In this document: piece after piece, positions 1 to 8,894 of the stretch
How the letters are laid out: every line of letters begins with the position of its first letter
Numbering within the stretch: position 1 is the first letter of the stretch
Source of the DNA: Bacillota bacterium
GTDB lineage: Bacteria > Bacillota > Clostridia > Lachnospirales > Lachnospiraceae
DNA length: 64,000 bases
Reading direction: 5' to 3'
Assembly: GCA_023416695.1 (NCBI GenBank)
Contig: JAEZGY010000092.1
Coordinates: 16,599-80,598, forward strand
The notes under the pieces: generated by a model
Databases searched by the model: none
Told to the model about the DNA's origin: nothing
The model's input: the letters and a program-made list of their open reading frames with translations, nothing else
Position numbers and translations under genes: made by a program

Positions 1-123
1 ATGTAAAGAAATACAACTGGTAACTACAAGATATTCTTTATATTATTAGAAATATATCGAAAATTATCATATATTGTGGTACAATCTATTTGGACATATT
101 GCGATAGGGAGGGACTTAAAATA

Positions 124-768
124 ATGGAAATCGCGCGTAAAAAAAGAGTAGTGTTGGGATTAAATATTTTCGTTGTAGTGCTACTGGTAGGCTTAATCCT
201 CTATTTTGTACAAAGTAGTCATATTTTACATAGGACAGCTAAGTCCATCTCACCAAATGGTAATATAAAATACGTAATTTATGATATGTCTTTAAAGGAA
301 GAATCAGACAAAAAGAGTAGTGACTTCATAACTGTGCAAGAGTATGACTTATCAGAGGATGATTCGGAATGGAAGTTACTTAATGAAACAGAATTATCAG
401 GAGATTACATAGAAAGTTCTTGGTCGTGGGATAGCCGTTTGTTTGTGGTATCTGTTGATAGTAAAGAGGCGAACCTTTATATTTTTGACACTCAAAAAAA
501 GAGTGTACGTAAATTGGATAACTTTCTTGATATGCAATTGATAAATAGGGCGGCGTTTAATTCTGGTTTATATGAACAAATGCTATCTGTTAATAAAGAT
601 ACTAAATACGAATTTGTTCAATGGGCAGAGCATGGTGATAAGATGCTAGTTCAATATACCGTACTAGTACCAGAGTCTGAGAAGGAAGATAGTACAGAAT
701 ATGAAGGATATTTTTGGTATGACTATGAAAAGGATATCATTGAAGGGTATATGGATAATACCTATTAA
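124..768 (+). CDS. Membrane-anchored hypothetical protein
   Basis: Not recognised as a named family. The 214-residue product begins with a short basic stretch (MEIARKKR) and one hydrophobic segment at about residues 10-30. A polar, acidic domain of about 180 residues follows and probably lies outside the membrane. I chose the ATG at 124 because GGGAGGG lies about 9 bases upstream. An in-frame GTG at 76 would add 16 residues but has no ribosome site. The fold of the outer domain is unknown; the Trp/Asp-rich centre (SSWSWDSR, LYIFDTQKKSVRKL) hints at beta-propeller-like strands, which is inference. A hairpin terminator follows, so it is probably a single-gene unit. Confidence 0.75.
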   Translation: MEIARKKRVVLGLNIFVVVLLVGLILYFVQSSHILHRTAKSISPNGNIKYVIYDMSLKEESDKKSSDFITVQEYDLSEDDSEWKLLNETELSGDYIESSWSWDSRLFVVSVDSKEANLYIFDTQKKSVRKLDNFLDMQLINRAAFNSGLYEQMLSVNKDTKYEFVQWAEHGDKMLVQYTVLVPESEKEDSTEYEGYFWYDYEKDIIEGYMDNTY

Positions 769-786
769 AATAGTAAGAGTAAGAAC

Positions 787-820
787 GAAAAGCCAGTATC
801 TAAAAGATGCTGGCTTTTTC
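787..820 (+). terminator. Intrinsic terminator of the first gene
   Basis: AGCCAGTATC (791-800) pairs with GATGCTGGCT (806-815) with one G-U pair and a 5-base loop, followed by a T run at 815-819. Confidence 0.85.
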
Positions 821-942
821 ATGTTCTTGTTAGAATGTACTCTAAGCTCCTATGATAGATAGAAAATGGTTTCCCTTTTACAGTCTTAGATTTATAATAG
901 TAGTAGTACATATAATCCAAAATCATATAAAAGGAGAATACG

Positions 943-3216
943 ATGACGAAGCATGAAATCAAAGAATTAATAAAAAAGATGACTTTGGAAGAAAAAGCTT
1001 CATTATGCTCTGGGGAAGATTTTTGGCATACAAAGTCAGTTAAGAGACTGGGTATTCCAGCAACTATGGTAGCAGATGGGCCAAATGGGCTACGTAAGCA
1101 AAATCTGAAGGCAGATCATCTAGGTGTTAACGACAGCATTAAAGCCGTTTGTTTTCCAACAGGATGTGGGGTGGCCGCATCTTTTCACCGTGAATTGATT
1201 AGAAAGATGGGAGAAGCCATCGGAAATGAGTGTCAGGCGGAAGACGTAAGTGTTGTCTTAGGTCCAAGTACTAACATTAAGCGTTCCCCATTATGTGGAC
1301 GTAATTTTGAATATTTATCGGAGGATCCAGTTGTTTCCTCTGAGATGGCTGGAGCATTTATCGATGGTGTTCAAAGGAAGAATGTGGGCACTAGCATTAA
1401 ACATTATCTTGCAAATAATCAAGAATTAAGAAGAATGTCCTACTCTGCAGAGATTGATGAGCGAACCTTACATGAAATCTATCTAGCAGCATTTGAAGGA
1501 GCAATTAAAGACCACAAACCATGGACTGTTATGTCATCCTATAACCGAGTAAATGGTACTTATGTATCCCAAAGCCGTCATTTTCTAACAGAGATTCTTA
1601 GAGATAAATGGGGGTTTGATGGGTATGTAGTTAGCGACTGGGGTGCAGTAAATAATCGTGTGGAGGACCTTCGTGCTGGGTTAGATCTTGAGATGCCTTC
1701 CTCCAATGGGTTAAATGACGAATTACTTGTAAAGGCTGTAAGAAATGGCTCTTTACAGGAAGCTGATTTGGATCAAGCAGTAGAACGTATCTTAACCATA
1801 GTATATAAATATATAGAAAATAGAGATCATCAGGCAGTTTTTGACCTGGAGAAGGACCATGCACTAGCACGGCAAATAGCTGAAGAAACTATCGTATTAC
1901 TAAAGAATGACAGCATTCTTCCTCTAAATAAAGATGCAAAAGTTGCTTTTATTGGAAAATACGCTAAGGAACCTAGATATCAAGGTGGTGGTAGCTCCCA
2001 TATAAATAGTAGTAGGATAACTTCTGCTTGGGATTGTGCCAAGGATATGGGCAATGTAGAATTTGCCCAGGGCTTTTATGATAAAGAGGATGTGATAGAA
2101 GAAGATCTACTTAAGGAAGCTTTAAAAGCAGCAGCTGAGGCTGAGGTAGCAGTAGTCTTTGCTGGTCTACCAGATTCCTTTGAATCCGAAGGCTTTGACC
2201 GTGTACATATGAGACTTCCAAATTGTCAGAATCATTTAATCAGTGAGATTATTAAGGTCCAGCCCAATACAATTGTTGTGCTTCACAACGGCTCTCCAGT
2301 GGAAATGCCATGGGTAAATGACGTAAAAGGTATTGTGGAAGCATATCTTGGTGGTGAAGCAGTGGGTGGTGCCGTTTATGACATACTATTCGGAAATGTA
2401 AATCCAAGTGGTAAATTGGCGGAAACCTTCCCAATTAAGCTAGAAGACAACCCTTCCTACTTGTTCTACTTCGGGGAGAAAAATGTTGTCGAATACAGAG
2501 AAGGAGTCTTTGTGGGATACCGTTACTACGATAAGAAAAAGATGGACGTCTTATTCCCATTTGGCCACGGTCTATCCTATACAACCTTTGCCTACTCCAA
2601 TCTAAAGGTAAGTACTAAGAAGCTTAAGGACACGGATACTCTCACCGTGTCAGTAGATGTAACCAATACAGGGGCAGTTGAGGGTAAAGAAGTCGTACAG
2701 CTCTATGTGGCTGACAAGGAAAGTGTAGTAATTCGTCCTGAGAAGGAGCTAAAGGATTTTGCCAAGGTGGACCTGAAGCCAGGGGAAACAAAGACGGTAA
2801 CCTTCACCTTAAGAAAACGAGCGTTTGCCTACTATAATACGCAGATACATGACTGGCATGTAGAGTCTGGCGAGTTTGATATCTTGATTGGCCAATCCTC
2901 CAAAAACATTGTTCTGTCAGAAACAGTGTTTGTAGAATCCACAGTAAAGCTTCCTGTTCATTATACTACCGACTCTATACTAATGGATATCATGGAAGAT
3001 GAAGCAGCCAGAAACATAGTAAGACCGTTAATGGAGTCAAACATGTTCAGTGGTGAAGAGGAAACAGAGGCAGCTAGTGAAGCAATAACACCTGAGATGA
3101 TCCGTGCAATGATGGACAACTTCCCACTTCGTTCTGCCCTGTCTTTTGGTGCAAAAGTAACACCAGAACAACTGCAACAGTTAGTGGATGTGTTAAATTC
3201 TGTGCAAAAGCAATAG
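943..3216 (+). CDS. Glycoside hydrolase family 3 beta-glucosidase
   Basis: 757-residue cytoplasmic GH3 enzyme that removes beta-linked glucose (or related sugars) from the non-reducing end of oligosaccharides. There is no signal peptide. The N-terminal barrel (about residues 1-300) carries VADGPNGLR and KHYLANNQE, and the catalytic nucleophile is Asp232 in YVVSDWGAV. A GH3 C-terminal sandwich follows (IVLLKND, then FAGLPDSFESEGFDR), and a fibronectin-III-like domain lies at about residues 575-660 (VDVTNTGAVEGKEVVQLYV). The last ~80 residues are an extra helical tail. AAAGGAG lies just upstream of the ATG. The gene stands alone, closed by a terminator. Length and domain order match intracellular BglB-type enzymes; exact substrate specificity is inferred only. 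Confidence 0.95.
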   Translation: MTKHEIKELIKKMTLEEKASLCSGEDFWHTKSVKRLGIPATMVADGPNGLRKQNLKADHLGVNDSIKAVCFPTGCGVAASFHRELIRKMGEAIGNECQAEDVSVVLGPSTNIKRSPLCGRNFEYLSEDPVVSSEMAGAFIDGVQRKNVGTSIKHYLANNQELRRMSYSAEIDERTLHEIYLAAFEGAIKDHKPWTVMSSYNRVNGTYVSQSRHFLTEILRDKWGFDGYVVSDWGAVNNRVEDLRAGLDLEMPSSNGLNDELLVKAVRNGSLQEADLDQAVERILTIVYKYIENRDHQAVFDLEKDHALARQIAEETIVLLKNDSILPLNKDAKVAFIGKYAKEPRYQGGGSSHINSSRITSAWDCAKDMGNVEFAQGFYDKEDVIEEDLLKEALKAAAEAEVAVVFAGLPDSFESEGFDRVHMRLPNCQNHLISEIIKVQPNTIVVLHNGSPVEMPWVNDVKGIVEAYLGGEAVGGAVYDILFGNVNPSGKLAETFPIKLEDNPSYLFYFGEKNVVEYREGVFVGYRYYDKKKMDVLFPFGHGLSYTTFAYSNLKVSTKKLKDTDTLTVSVDVTNTGAVEGKEVVQLYVADKESVVIRPEKELKDFAKVDLKPGETKTVTFTLRKRAFAYYNTQIHDWHVESGEFDILIGQSSKNIVLSETVFVESTVKLPVHYTTDSILMDIMEDEAARNIVRPLMESNMFSGEEETEAASEAITPEMIRAMMDNFPLRSALSFGAKVTPEQLQQLVDVLNSVQKQ

Positions 3217-3235
3217 AAATTCTATAGATGGACTA

Positions 3236-3280
3236 GGGTGTATTCAGGTGGGGCACCCCCCCTTGAATGCACCCTTTTTG
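3236..3280 (+). terminator. Intrinsic terminator of the GH3 gene
   Basis: The GGGTGTATTCAGGTGGGG arm (3236-3253) pairs with a matching arm ending in CACCC (about 3257-3274), with a few G-U pairs. TTTTT follows at 3275-3279. Confidence 0.85.
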
Positions 3281-3315
3281 TGTTAGAAGAGTGTGGTATA
3301 TCGGAAAAATAGCAC

Positions 3316-3344
3316 TTAACAAATAGAAAAAAGTGGTGTATACT
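3316..3344 (+). promoter_or_regulatory. Sigma-70-type promoter of tRNA-Gly
   Basis: TTAACA (3316-3321), a 17-base spacer, then TATACT (3339-3344), 19 bases before the mature tRNA 5' end. Position and spacing fit a housekeeping promoter. Confidence 0.7.
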
Positions 3345-3363
3345 AATTAAGTACATAAAAATT

Positions 3364-3435
3364 GCGCGAGTGGCTCAGTGGTGGAGCATCTCCTTCCCAA
3401 GGAGAGGGCCGCGGGTTCGAGTCCCGTCTCGCGCT
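3364..3435 (+). tRNA. tRNA-Gly (anticodon CCC)
   Basis: A full cloverleaf is visible. The 7-bp acceptor stem is GCGCGAG/CTCGCGC with discriminator T3435. The anticodon stem TCTCC/GGAGA closes loop TTCCCAA, giving anticodon CCC. The T arm is GCGGG-TTCGAGT-CCCGT. CCA is not encoded. A minus-strand tyrosine integrase lies just downstream, the usual geometry when a tRNA 3' end serves as a phage or ICE attachment site. Confidence 0.97.
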
Positions 3436-3444
3436 TCTTTGATT

Positions 3445-3487
3445 AACACCGCAAACCTTTGTAAAACAAGAGTTTACGGTGTTTTTT
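3445..3487 (+). terminator. Terminator after tRNA-Gly
   Basis: AACACCGCAAAC (3445-3456) pairs with GTTTACGGTGTT (3472-3483) with one mismatch, followed by a T run. Confidence 0.8.
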
Positions 3488-3532
3488 GTTTTCTCATTAA
3501 TGCTTATTTAATGAGTACGCTTGAGTACACTT

Positions 3533-4777
3533 TCATAATGCTGATTCATATAGTTGTTCCGTTTTATCATTACCATAAGGATTAAACAGATAGCCGAGTG
3601 CGGTTCGCTCATCGCGATGTCCTAAAGCACGTCTGATTTCATCTAAAGGAACGCCATTAGCATCTAATAAAGAGGCAAAAGTTCTTCGAATATCATGACT
3701 ACTTTTTACCATAATATTAGCATTATGACAAAGCTTCTCAATACGATTTGCGATATTTCTTGAATTGATACGGCCTTTTGCATTGCAGAAGATAAAATCG
3801 TCTTCTCCAAAATGATACTCTTGGTTAATTTCTCTTACCGTGTTAAGAATTATTCTGGCCTTTTCCGTCAGGTATAATTTACGATTCCCTTCGTCATTAT
3901 TGGTTTTAACATGTTCCACGATTACACGTCGTGGTGTGGTAAAGGTACCATCCATGCTCATAGTAGATTGTTTGGATTCCATTCTTTGTACATGAACATA
4001 GTTTCCTTCAATGTCACTCCATTTTAATGCTACTAATTCACCAACTCGAACTCCTAGCTGAAATATTAGCTGAATAGCGTATATGCTAGTCATATCTGGG
4101 TAATCCTTAAGCGTGGCTTCCATTGCCAGAAATATCGCTTCAATATCTTTCGGTAAATAGACCTGAGTCTCGTTGGACTTTTTGGGTACATGTCTACAGA
4201 GCCCGGTATTGAGTTTACACTTGTCCCAAGGATTAATGAAAATAATATTTCTATCATAGGCAAATTCTAGAATACCCTTAAATATTAGTTTCATATTATT
4301 TAGCTCTTTTTTTGTCAGTTTGTATTTCTTAATTGTAAGATGAAAAAAGTCTTCTATATGCTCTTTGGTAAGCTTTTGCAATGGTATGGAAACTACTGGA
4401 TTATTAAGGTAATATCTATTCCAATGTTGAGAATGTCTGCGAAGTGTTTCAGTGCTTTTGGTTGAAATACTCTTTTTATTTAGCCAATCTTGATAGAGAG
4501 TTTCTAGAGTATTCTTTTTGATATTATCATCTTCATAGAATTCTATTAAGGCTTGTTGCAGAGAGGAATAGGATGATCTTGCAATCTTCTTTCGACCTTT
4601 ATCAGTATTCACATAGGTGGACCATCTAGCTTTTTCATCTTTTGGCTCCGTAATCTTATAAGGATGTCGGGATATTATTTCTTTGATTTTCATTTCTTCA
4701 ATCAATCTCAGCACGTCTGGTTGGATTGTATCATATGTATATTGATTTGGTAAGGGTATAAATGAGTTTTTTTTCAT
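3533..4777 (-). CDS. Tyrosine recombinase / phage-type integrase
   Basis: Site-specific recombinase of the lambda-integrase class, about 414 residues. The N-terminal region includes an AP2-like DNA-binding segment (EKARWSTYVNTDKGRKKIAR) and a SAM-like core-binding domain (about residues 90-180). The catalytic domain keeps the R-K-H-R-H-Y set: Arg in LGVRVGEL, HDIRRTF (H-x-x-R), ALGHRDERTALGYL with His and the nucleophile Tyr. It reads towards tRNA-Gly, whose 3' end lies about 100 bp beyond its stop, so the tRNA is the likely attachment site. An ATG at 4786 sits only 2 bases from AAAGGT, so I prefer the ATG at 4777. No excisionase was recognised beside it. No gene except the recombinase identifies the element as phage or ICE. 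Confidence 0.92.
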   Translation of the reverse strand: MKKNSFIPLPNQYTYDTIQPDVLRLIEEMKIKEIISRHPYKITEPKDEKARWSTYVNTDKGRKKIARSSYSSLQQALIEFYEDDNIKKNTLETLYQDWLNKKSISTKSTETLRRHSQHWNRYYLNNPVVSIPLQKLTKEHIEDFFHLTIKKYKLTKKELNNMKLIFKGILEFAYDRNIIFINPWDKCKLNTGLCRHVPKKSNETQVYLPKDIEAIFLAMEATLKDYPDMTSIYAIQLIFQLGVRVGELVALKWSDIEGNYVHVQRMESKQSTMSMDGTFTTPRRVIVEHVKTNNDEGNRKLYLTEKARIILNTVREINQEYHFGEDDFIFCNAKGRINSRNIANRIEKLCHNANIMVKSSHDIRRTFASLLDANGVPLDEIRRALGHRDERTALGYLFNPYGNDKTEQLYESAL

Positions 4778-4786
4778 ATTAAGCAT

Positions 4787-5455
4787 GACCTTTCATATTT
4801 TTAGAAAGTATGCTAGAAAGATGGGGGGCATAAGATTTAAGTATATTCATTGAGAGGGAAAGAATAAGAACAAATAATATCGAGAAATGGAATATAAGGA
4901 ATAATTAAATAATATGATTACGAATTATAGTATAATATAGCGAAATGTTTTGCTTGCTATTGAGCAAATATTTTTATATAGATATAACAATCTTTATGTA
5001 TGCTATTATGTTGTTGGATACTTCTGTAATATTTACATCTCTAACATCAATTCCGAATCATTATTCTATGATATAAAAATGTTCTGTTGTCAATGTACAA
5101 AATAAAATTCACTCGATACAATTAGGATATAAATGATATAATTAATATAGATATGAATATTTTTCAAGAGAAGGTAAGTTACTGTTCTTATGTAAAGTCT
5201 TGTCTATGATAATGGATTTTGATCAAGTATTAACATTCTCATATATAATATGATAGAAAACACAGAAAACTGAGCGAAAAATTATAAAATATTATTAAGA
5301 TTTTGAGATACATAAAAGATTGTAGTAAACATGCAAAAAATATGGAATTATATAGTGAAAATTAGTTAATTATTAAATTATATATTATGTATGATTGATA
5401 TATTAATTATGCTAAAGTGATTAAACTATCAAATAATGAAAATTGGGTGAGCGGC
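4787..5455. other. AT-rich stretch without a recognisable gene
   Basis: About 670 bases of very AT-rich sequence between the integrase start and the next gene. It presumably holds the divergent promoters (several TATAAT-like sites). I saw no ORF with a ribosome site and no long repeat. Confidence 0.5.
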
Positions 5456-5959
5456 ATGGGACGAGAAAAAAATATAGTAGTAAAACTTAATGATAATACT
5501 GAGGTAGTATATAATTCGTTGGCTGAAGCATGTAAAACGTATAGTATAGATATTCGAGATGCATATAATCGGTTATATAAATGTAATTGGACCCCTGAAG
5601 AGACTTTTGGCTTAATTCCTAGAAAGAGAACCTATAGATTTAAAAGTAAAAGTATAGCATGTACAGTAAATGGGATAGAATTTCCGACGATTGCTGCAGC
5701 TTGTCGATATTTAAATGTAGATTCCAGATTGGTTGATGTTAGAATGAAAAGATTGGGTTGGAATTTAGAAGAAGCATTAGGGTTAATAACTCATATAAAT
5801 AATAGAAAAATACCTGTAACAGTTAATAATATAGATTTTCCTTCTATAAGGAAAGCTTGTGAGCACTACAATGTGAGTTATCAAATGACCAGACTATACT
5901 ATAGGAAATACAACATTTCTATAGAAGAGGCTATTAATAGAGCTAAGAAAAATAATTAG
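5456..5959 (+). CDS. Three-repeat DNA-binding-like protein (NUMOD-like modules)
   Basis: 167 residues from the ATG at 5456; an in-frame GTG at 5417 would give 180. Neither start has a strong ribosome site (GGGTGAG lies near 5456). The protein is built of three ~50-residue modules with the pattern V-x-VN-(D/G)-x-x-F-x-S/T-I-x-x-AC-x-x-Y-x-V, then a GW-x-x-EEA-x-G tail: VKLNDNTEVVYNSLAEAC, CTVNGIEFPTIAAACRYL and VTVNNIDFPSIRKACEHY. The pattern resembles the modular helix-turn-helix repeats (NUMOD1-like) attached to homing endonucleases, but no nuclease domain is present. It sits between the integrase and the structured RNA tract. DNA binding is inference; no function is assigned. Confidence 0.6.
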   Translation: MGREKNIVVKLNDNTEVVYNSLAEACKTYSIDIRDAYNRLYKCNWTPEETFGLIPRKRTYRFKSKSIACTVNGIEFPTIAAACRYLNVDSRLVDVRMKRLGWNLEEALGLITHINNRKIPVTVNNIDFPSIRKACEHYNVSYQMTRLYYRKYNISIEEAINRAKKNN

Positions 5960-6030
5960 AATTACACCCAAGAATAATGTATGTATTATTGATTTTCAAA
6001 TACATCTAATACATGATTTAAATATGTAAA

Positions 6031-6062
6031 AAAGAACAGATTTTTAATCTGTTCTTTTTTTT
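6031..6062 (+). terminator. Intrinsic terminator
   Basis: AAAGAACAGAT (6031-6041) pairs perfectly with ATCTGTTCTTT (6047-6057), followed by an eight-T run. It closes the three-repeat gene. Confidence 0.9.
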
Positions 6063-6180
6063 GAATACAATTATATATCGTATTTTTCAAAGCAATTAGA
6101 GTTTTTGAACCAGGTGTTATATAAATCACTCAGTTTTTCTGTAAAATCTATCATACTATATATGAAACCTTAAATCAGGT

Positions 6181-6820
6181 CTCATAAAACAGTATAGAGT
6201 GAAAAAATCCTGGTACAAACTAGGTTGTGTTGAGAGGTGGATCACAGAAAAATAACCTTTTGTATACCAGACGGGAGTAATAACCCATACCGATACAAGG
6301 AATTGCCGTTAGAGGGTGGCGGTCTACCTTTGTGTATATGTACCGCTTTTCTTTCAGGTTGTTTAGGGATACAACCTGGGCGTGATGAACCGAAACAAAA
6401 TCCTAGAGATGTGTACCGTCCTGTCGTCCTTTGTTCTAATAACATAGGCAATTATTAGGTTTTAATGAAGGAGGGGGGAACGCTGGTAGAGATTATGACT
6501 TAGTGCGTCTGATGGCAGACTTCGGCACTTGTCACAAATATGTGATAAGCCAGCGATGTAGAAATACATGCGAGCAGAAACCTCAAATGGCTCCATACGG
6601 GCTAACAACTGCTTTCTTCCCTGCTTTTGAAACTCCTTATTTATGTACATAATTAGTTCTATCATGGGAGTTTCAAAAGCAGGGGGGGGGTTAGCTTCGC
6701 CGTTCCTAAACTCACCATCGGACTAGTTTAGCGTCATGGTTGACTGTAGGTATGGGTACCCTATATGTAAAATCAGCTAGAAAAGGAACGGCAGGAGGCT
6801 AGGTAGGGAGCCTTCATCAA
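6181..6820 (+). ncRNA. Candidate large structured non-coding RNA (ROOL/GOLLD-like class)
   Basis: About 640 bases, clearly richer in G than the surrounding AT-rich DNA, with no credible gene but dense complementary segments. Hairpins: 6209-6214/6219-6224; 6319-6323/6342-6346; 6355-6362/6371-6378 (8 bp); 6528-6536/6541-6549 (9 bp) inside 6481-6486/6550-6555; 6556-6560/6565-6569 closed by a GAAA tetraloop; 6619-6636/6667-6684 (18 bp perfect) capped below by 6601-6606/6690-6695; 6706-6712/6725-6731 inside 6700-6706/6785-6791; 6796-6800/6809-6813. A 9-nt perfect pairing links 6283-6291 to 6749-6757 across ~460 nt, tying 5' and 3' parts together. Size, a location in a mobile island near a tRNA, and fold complexity resemble the large ornate RNAs (ROOL, GOLLD, OLE). 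Class membership is inference and the ends are approximate. Confidence 0.6.
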
Positions 6821-7345
6821 TATGTTTTATATGTATAATAAAATGTATTTAAGAAGTATTTAATAATAATAAAGATGAATAGATATTCTTGTAAGGATAC
6901 TTAATAATGTAAATTCTATTAAGATATTGTATGAACTATTTAGTTAGTAACAACTAGAATAATTATCTAATTTTGAATGTAGTAAATGTGTTTTTATAAA
7001 ATGAATCATGATTGAGATAAGAAATTCTTTATGGGTAAAGAAGAGACGAAATGCTACATAATAACTTGTATATTGTAGATAACTCATTAGAAGAATAGAT
7101 CGTTAGTATCTAAACAAATGTATATAGAACATTGTATATTTTATGAGGCAGAAATATGTTATAGCTCTGTTGCCTAGAAGATGGTTCTAAATCATCGTGC
7201 AGATGGTACTGAGACCTCGGAATATACATTGACCAATAAATTTATAATAAAATGTTCTACTGAATAGGACAATGAATATATTAATAGTAGGGTATAAGAT
7301 ATGCCTTATTTTATATTTTCGTTTCATTATTTCTAGCATACTATA
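6821..7345. other. AT-rich spacer between the two RNA tracts
   Basis: No gene seen. A short patch at 7147-7215 looks different: AGGCA (7148-7152) can pair with TGCCT (7173-7177), and GATG/CATC pairs follow. It could be a small RNA or remnant; nothing firmer can be said. Confidence 0.35.
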
Positions 7346-7349
7346 TCTT

Positions 7350-7620
7350 TCTGATTCACACAGGCATGCCTGTGGGGGTATATAAAAACCCTGAGAGAGT
7401 AGCCTAAGTGAAGACTATCATTAGTTGGAACTACGTTAGGAGAGAATAGATAGTTATCTGTGAATATTATACCTAGTTCGCAGCTCTAAGGTGTGTGATT
7501 AAACAATCGTGTGGAATAGCGATAGTGTTGCATGCAAATATAAAACCTCTCATTAACATTGGCGAAGGTATCACAACAGAGATTAAAGTCTCTGCATTAT
7601 GGTATTTAGTTACCATGAAA
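7350..7620 (+). ncRNA. IscB-associated omega RNA (HEARO-type), upstream of iscB
   Basis: The ~270 bases directly upstream of iscB are rich in hairpins and end at its ribosome site, as HEARO/omega RNAs do. Visible stems: the perfect palindrome CACAGGCATGCCTGTG (7359-7374); CCTAA (7403-7407) with TTAGG (7436-7440); ACCT (7471-7474) with AGGT (7489-7492); CAGAGA/TCTCTG (7577-7582/7589-7594); ATGGTA/TACCAT (7599-7604/7611-7616). In characterised IscB systems the RNA carries a short guide at its 5' end, derived from DNA flanking the element, and a scaffold bound by IscB. The guide here would lie near or just before 7350. Exact 5' and 3' ends cannot be fixed by eye. Confidence 0.7.
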
Positions 7621-7632
7621 GGAGTACCTGTT

Positions 7633-8880
7633 ATGGTGTATGTACTTAATCAAGATGGACAACCACTTATGCCTACTAATAGGCACGGTAAAATCAGACA
7701 GTTATTAAGAAATGGCCAGGCTAAAGTAATAAGCAGGTGTCCATTTACAGTTCAACTAATGTATAGTAGCACGAACTATACACAGCCTGTCAATTTAGGT
7801 GTTGATACAGGTAGTAAATATATTGGTGTATCTGCAACTACAGAATCTCTTGTATTGTATGAAGCTGTTGTAGGACTACGTCAAGATATTTCATCGTTAC
7901 TAGCTGTTAGAAAACAACACCGTAGGGCAAGAAGAAATCGCAAAATCCGTTACAGAGAAGCTCGTTTTAAAAACCGTACACGTGAAGTTGGATGGTTAGC
8001 GCCATCGGTACAACATAAAGTAGATACCCATCTTACTGCTGTTAATGTTACATGTAGAATTCTTCCGGTCACTAAAATCACTGTAGAAGTTGCATCCTTT
8101 GATATTCAGAAAATTAAGGACCTTACAATAACTGGTGTAGAATATCAGCAAGGAGAACAACTAGGTTTTTGGAATATAAGAGAGTATATATTTTTTAGAG
8201 ATGGACATGTTTGCCAATGCTGCAAAGGAAAGTCTAAAGATAAGTTTTTAAATGTACATCATATTGAGAGCCGACACATAGGTGGAGACGCACCAAACAA
8301 TCTAGTAACATTATGTAAGACTTGCCATCATGGTTATCATAGTGGAAGTATTAAATTACCAAAAATTATTAAGAGGGGAAACTCCTATAGGGATGCCTGT
8401 TTTATGGGTGTAATGCGATGGGCTTTTTATAATAAACTTAAAGAAGTTTACAGTTTACAAGGAAAAGAAGTAAGATTAACCTATGGATATATAACTAAAA
8501 ATACTCGTTTTGTAAATAATTTACCTAAAAATGATTATATAGATGCTAGGTGTATTAGTGGTAATCCATTGGCAAAGGCTTTGGGATACTATTTTTTTCA
8601 AAAAAAGGTCAGATGCCATAATCGTAGGATACACAAAGATAAAATACTAAAAGGTGGTTATAGAAAACGTAATCAAGCTAATTATTATGTATATGGATTT
8701 AGACTTTTTGATAAAGTACTTTATAAAAACATAGAGTGTTTTATCTTTGCTAGAATGTCTACAGGCTATATGAATTTACGACAATTAGATGGAACGCTTA
8801 TCAAAACTAATGCAAGATATGATGATTTAAGACTTTTAGAACCAAGATCTAGTTTTTTAATAGAAAAAAGATTATATTAG
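7633..8880 (+). CDS. iscB: IscB-family RNA-guided HNH/RuvC nuclease
   Basis: 415-residue transposon-encoded nuclease of the family ancestral to Cas9, which uses an omega RNA to direct DNA cleavage. It starts with the PLMP domain (VYVLNQDGQPLMPTNRHGK). RuvC-I is GVDTGSKYIGVS with Asp58, followed by an Arg-rich bridge helix (RKQHRRARRNRKIRYREARF). RuvC-II has Glu152 (VEVASFDIQKI). The HNH domain is complete (RDGHVCQCC, VHHI with His209-His210, NNLVTLC, CHHGYH), and RuvC-III has the Asp of KNDYIDA. The C-terminal target-adjacent-motif domain is present (FRLFDKVLYKNIECFIFARMSTGYMNLRQLDG). All catalytic residues appear intact. I chose 7633 because AAAGGAG lies 8 bases upstream and PLMP begins there; the longer ORF from 7495 runs through the RNA. 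Confidence 0.93.
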   Translation: MVYVLNQDGQPLMPTNRHGKIRQLLRNGQAKVISRCPFTVQLMYSSTNYTQPVNLGVDTGSKYIGVSATTESLVLYEAVVGLRQDISSLLAVRKQHRRARRNRKIRYREARFKNRTREVGWLAPSVQHKVDTHLTAVNVTCRILPVTKITVEVASFDIQKIKDLTITGVEYQQGEQLGFWNIREYIFFRDGHVCQCCKGKSKDKFLNVHHIESRHIGGDAPNNLVTLCKTCHHGYHSGSIKLPKIIKRGNSYRDACFMGVMRWAFYNKLKEVYSLQGKEVRLTYGYITKNTRFVNNLPKNDYIDARCISGNPLAKALGYYFFQKKVRCHNRRIHKDKILKGGYRKRNQANYYVYGFRLFDKVLYKNIECFIFARMSTGYMNLRQLDGTLIKTNARYDDLRLLEPRSSFLIEKRLY

Positions 8881-8894
8881 CAATAATTCAAAAG

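Noticed and set aside
3370..3585. ORF over the tRNA-Gly gene
   Set aside because: It reads through a clear tRNA cloverleaf and a terminator.
6237..6665. Three ORFs of about 70 codons in the structured tract
   Set aside because: They overlap on both strands, have no ribosome sites and coincide with the RNA stems.
6181..6820. Group II intron
   Set aside because: No GTGYG 5' end, no domain V hairpin and no intron reverse transcriptase seen.
7495..7632. Longer N-terminus for IscB
   Set aside because: It lies in the omega RNA; the PLMP domain and ribosome site fix the start at 7633.
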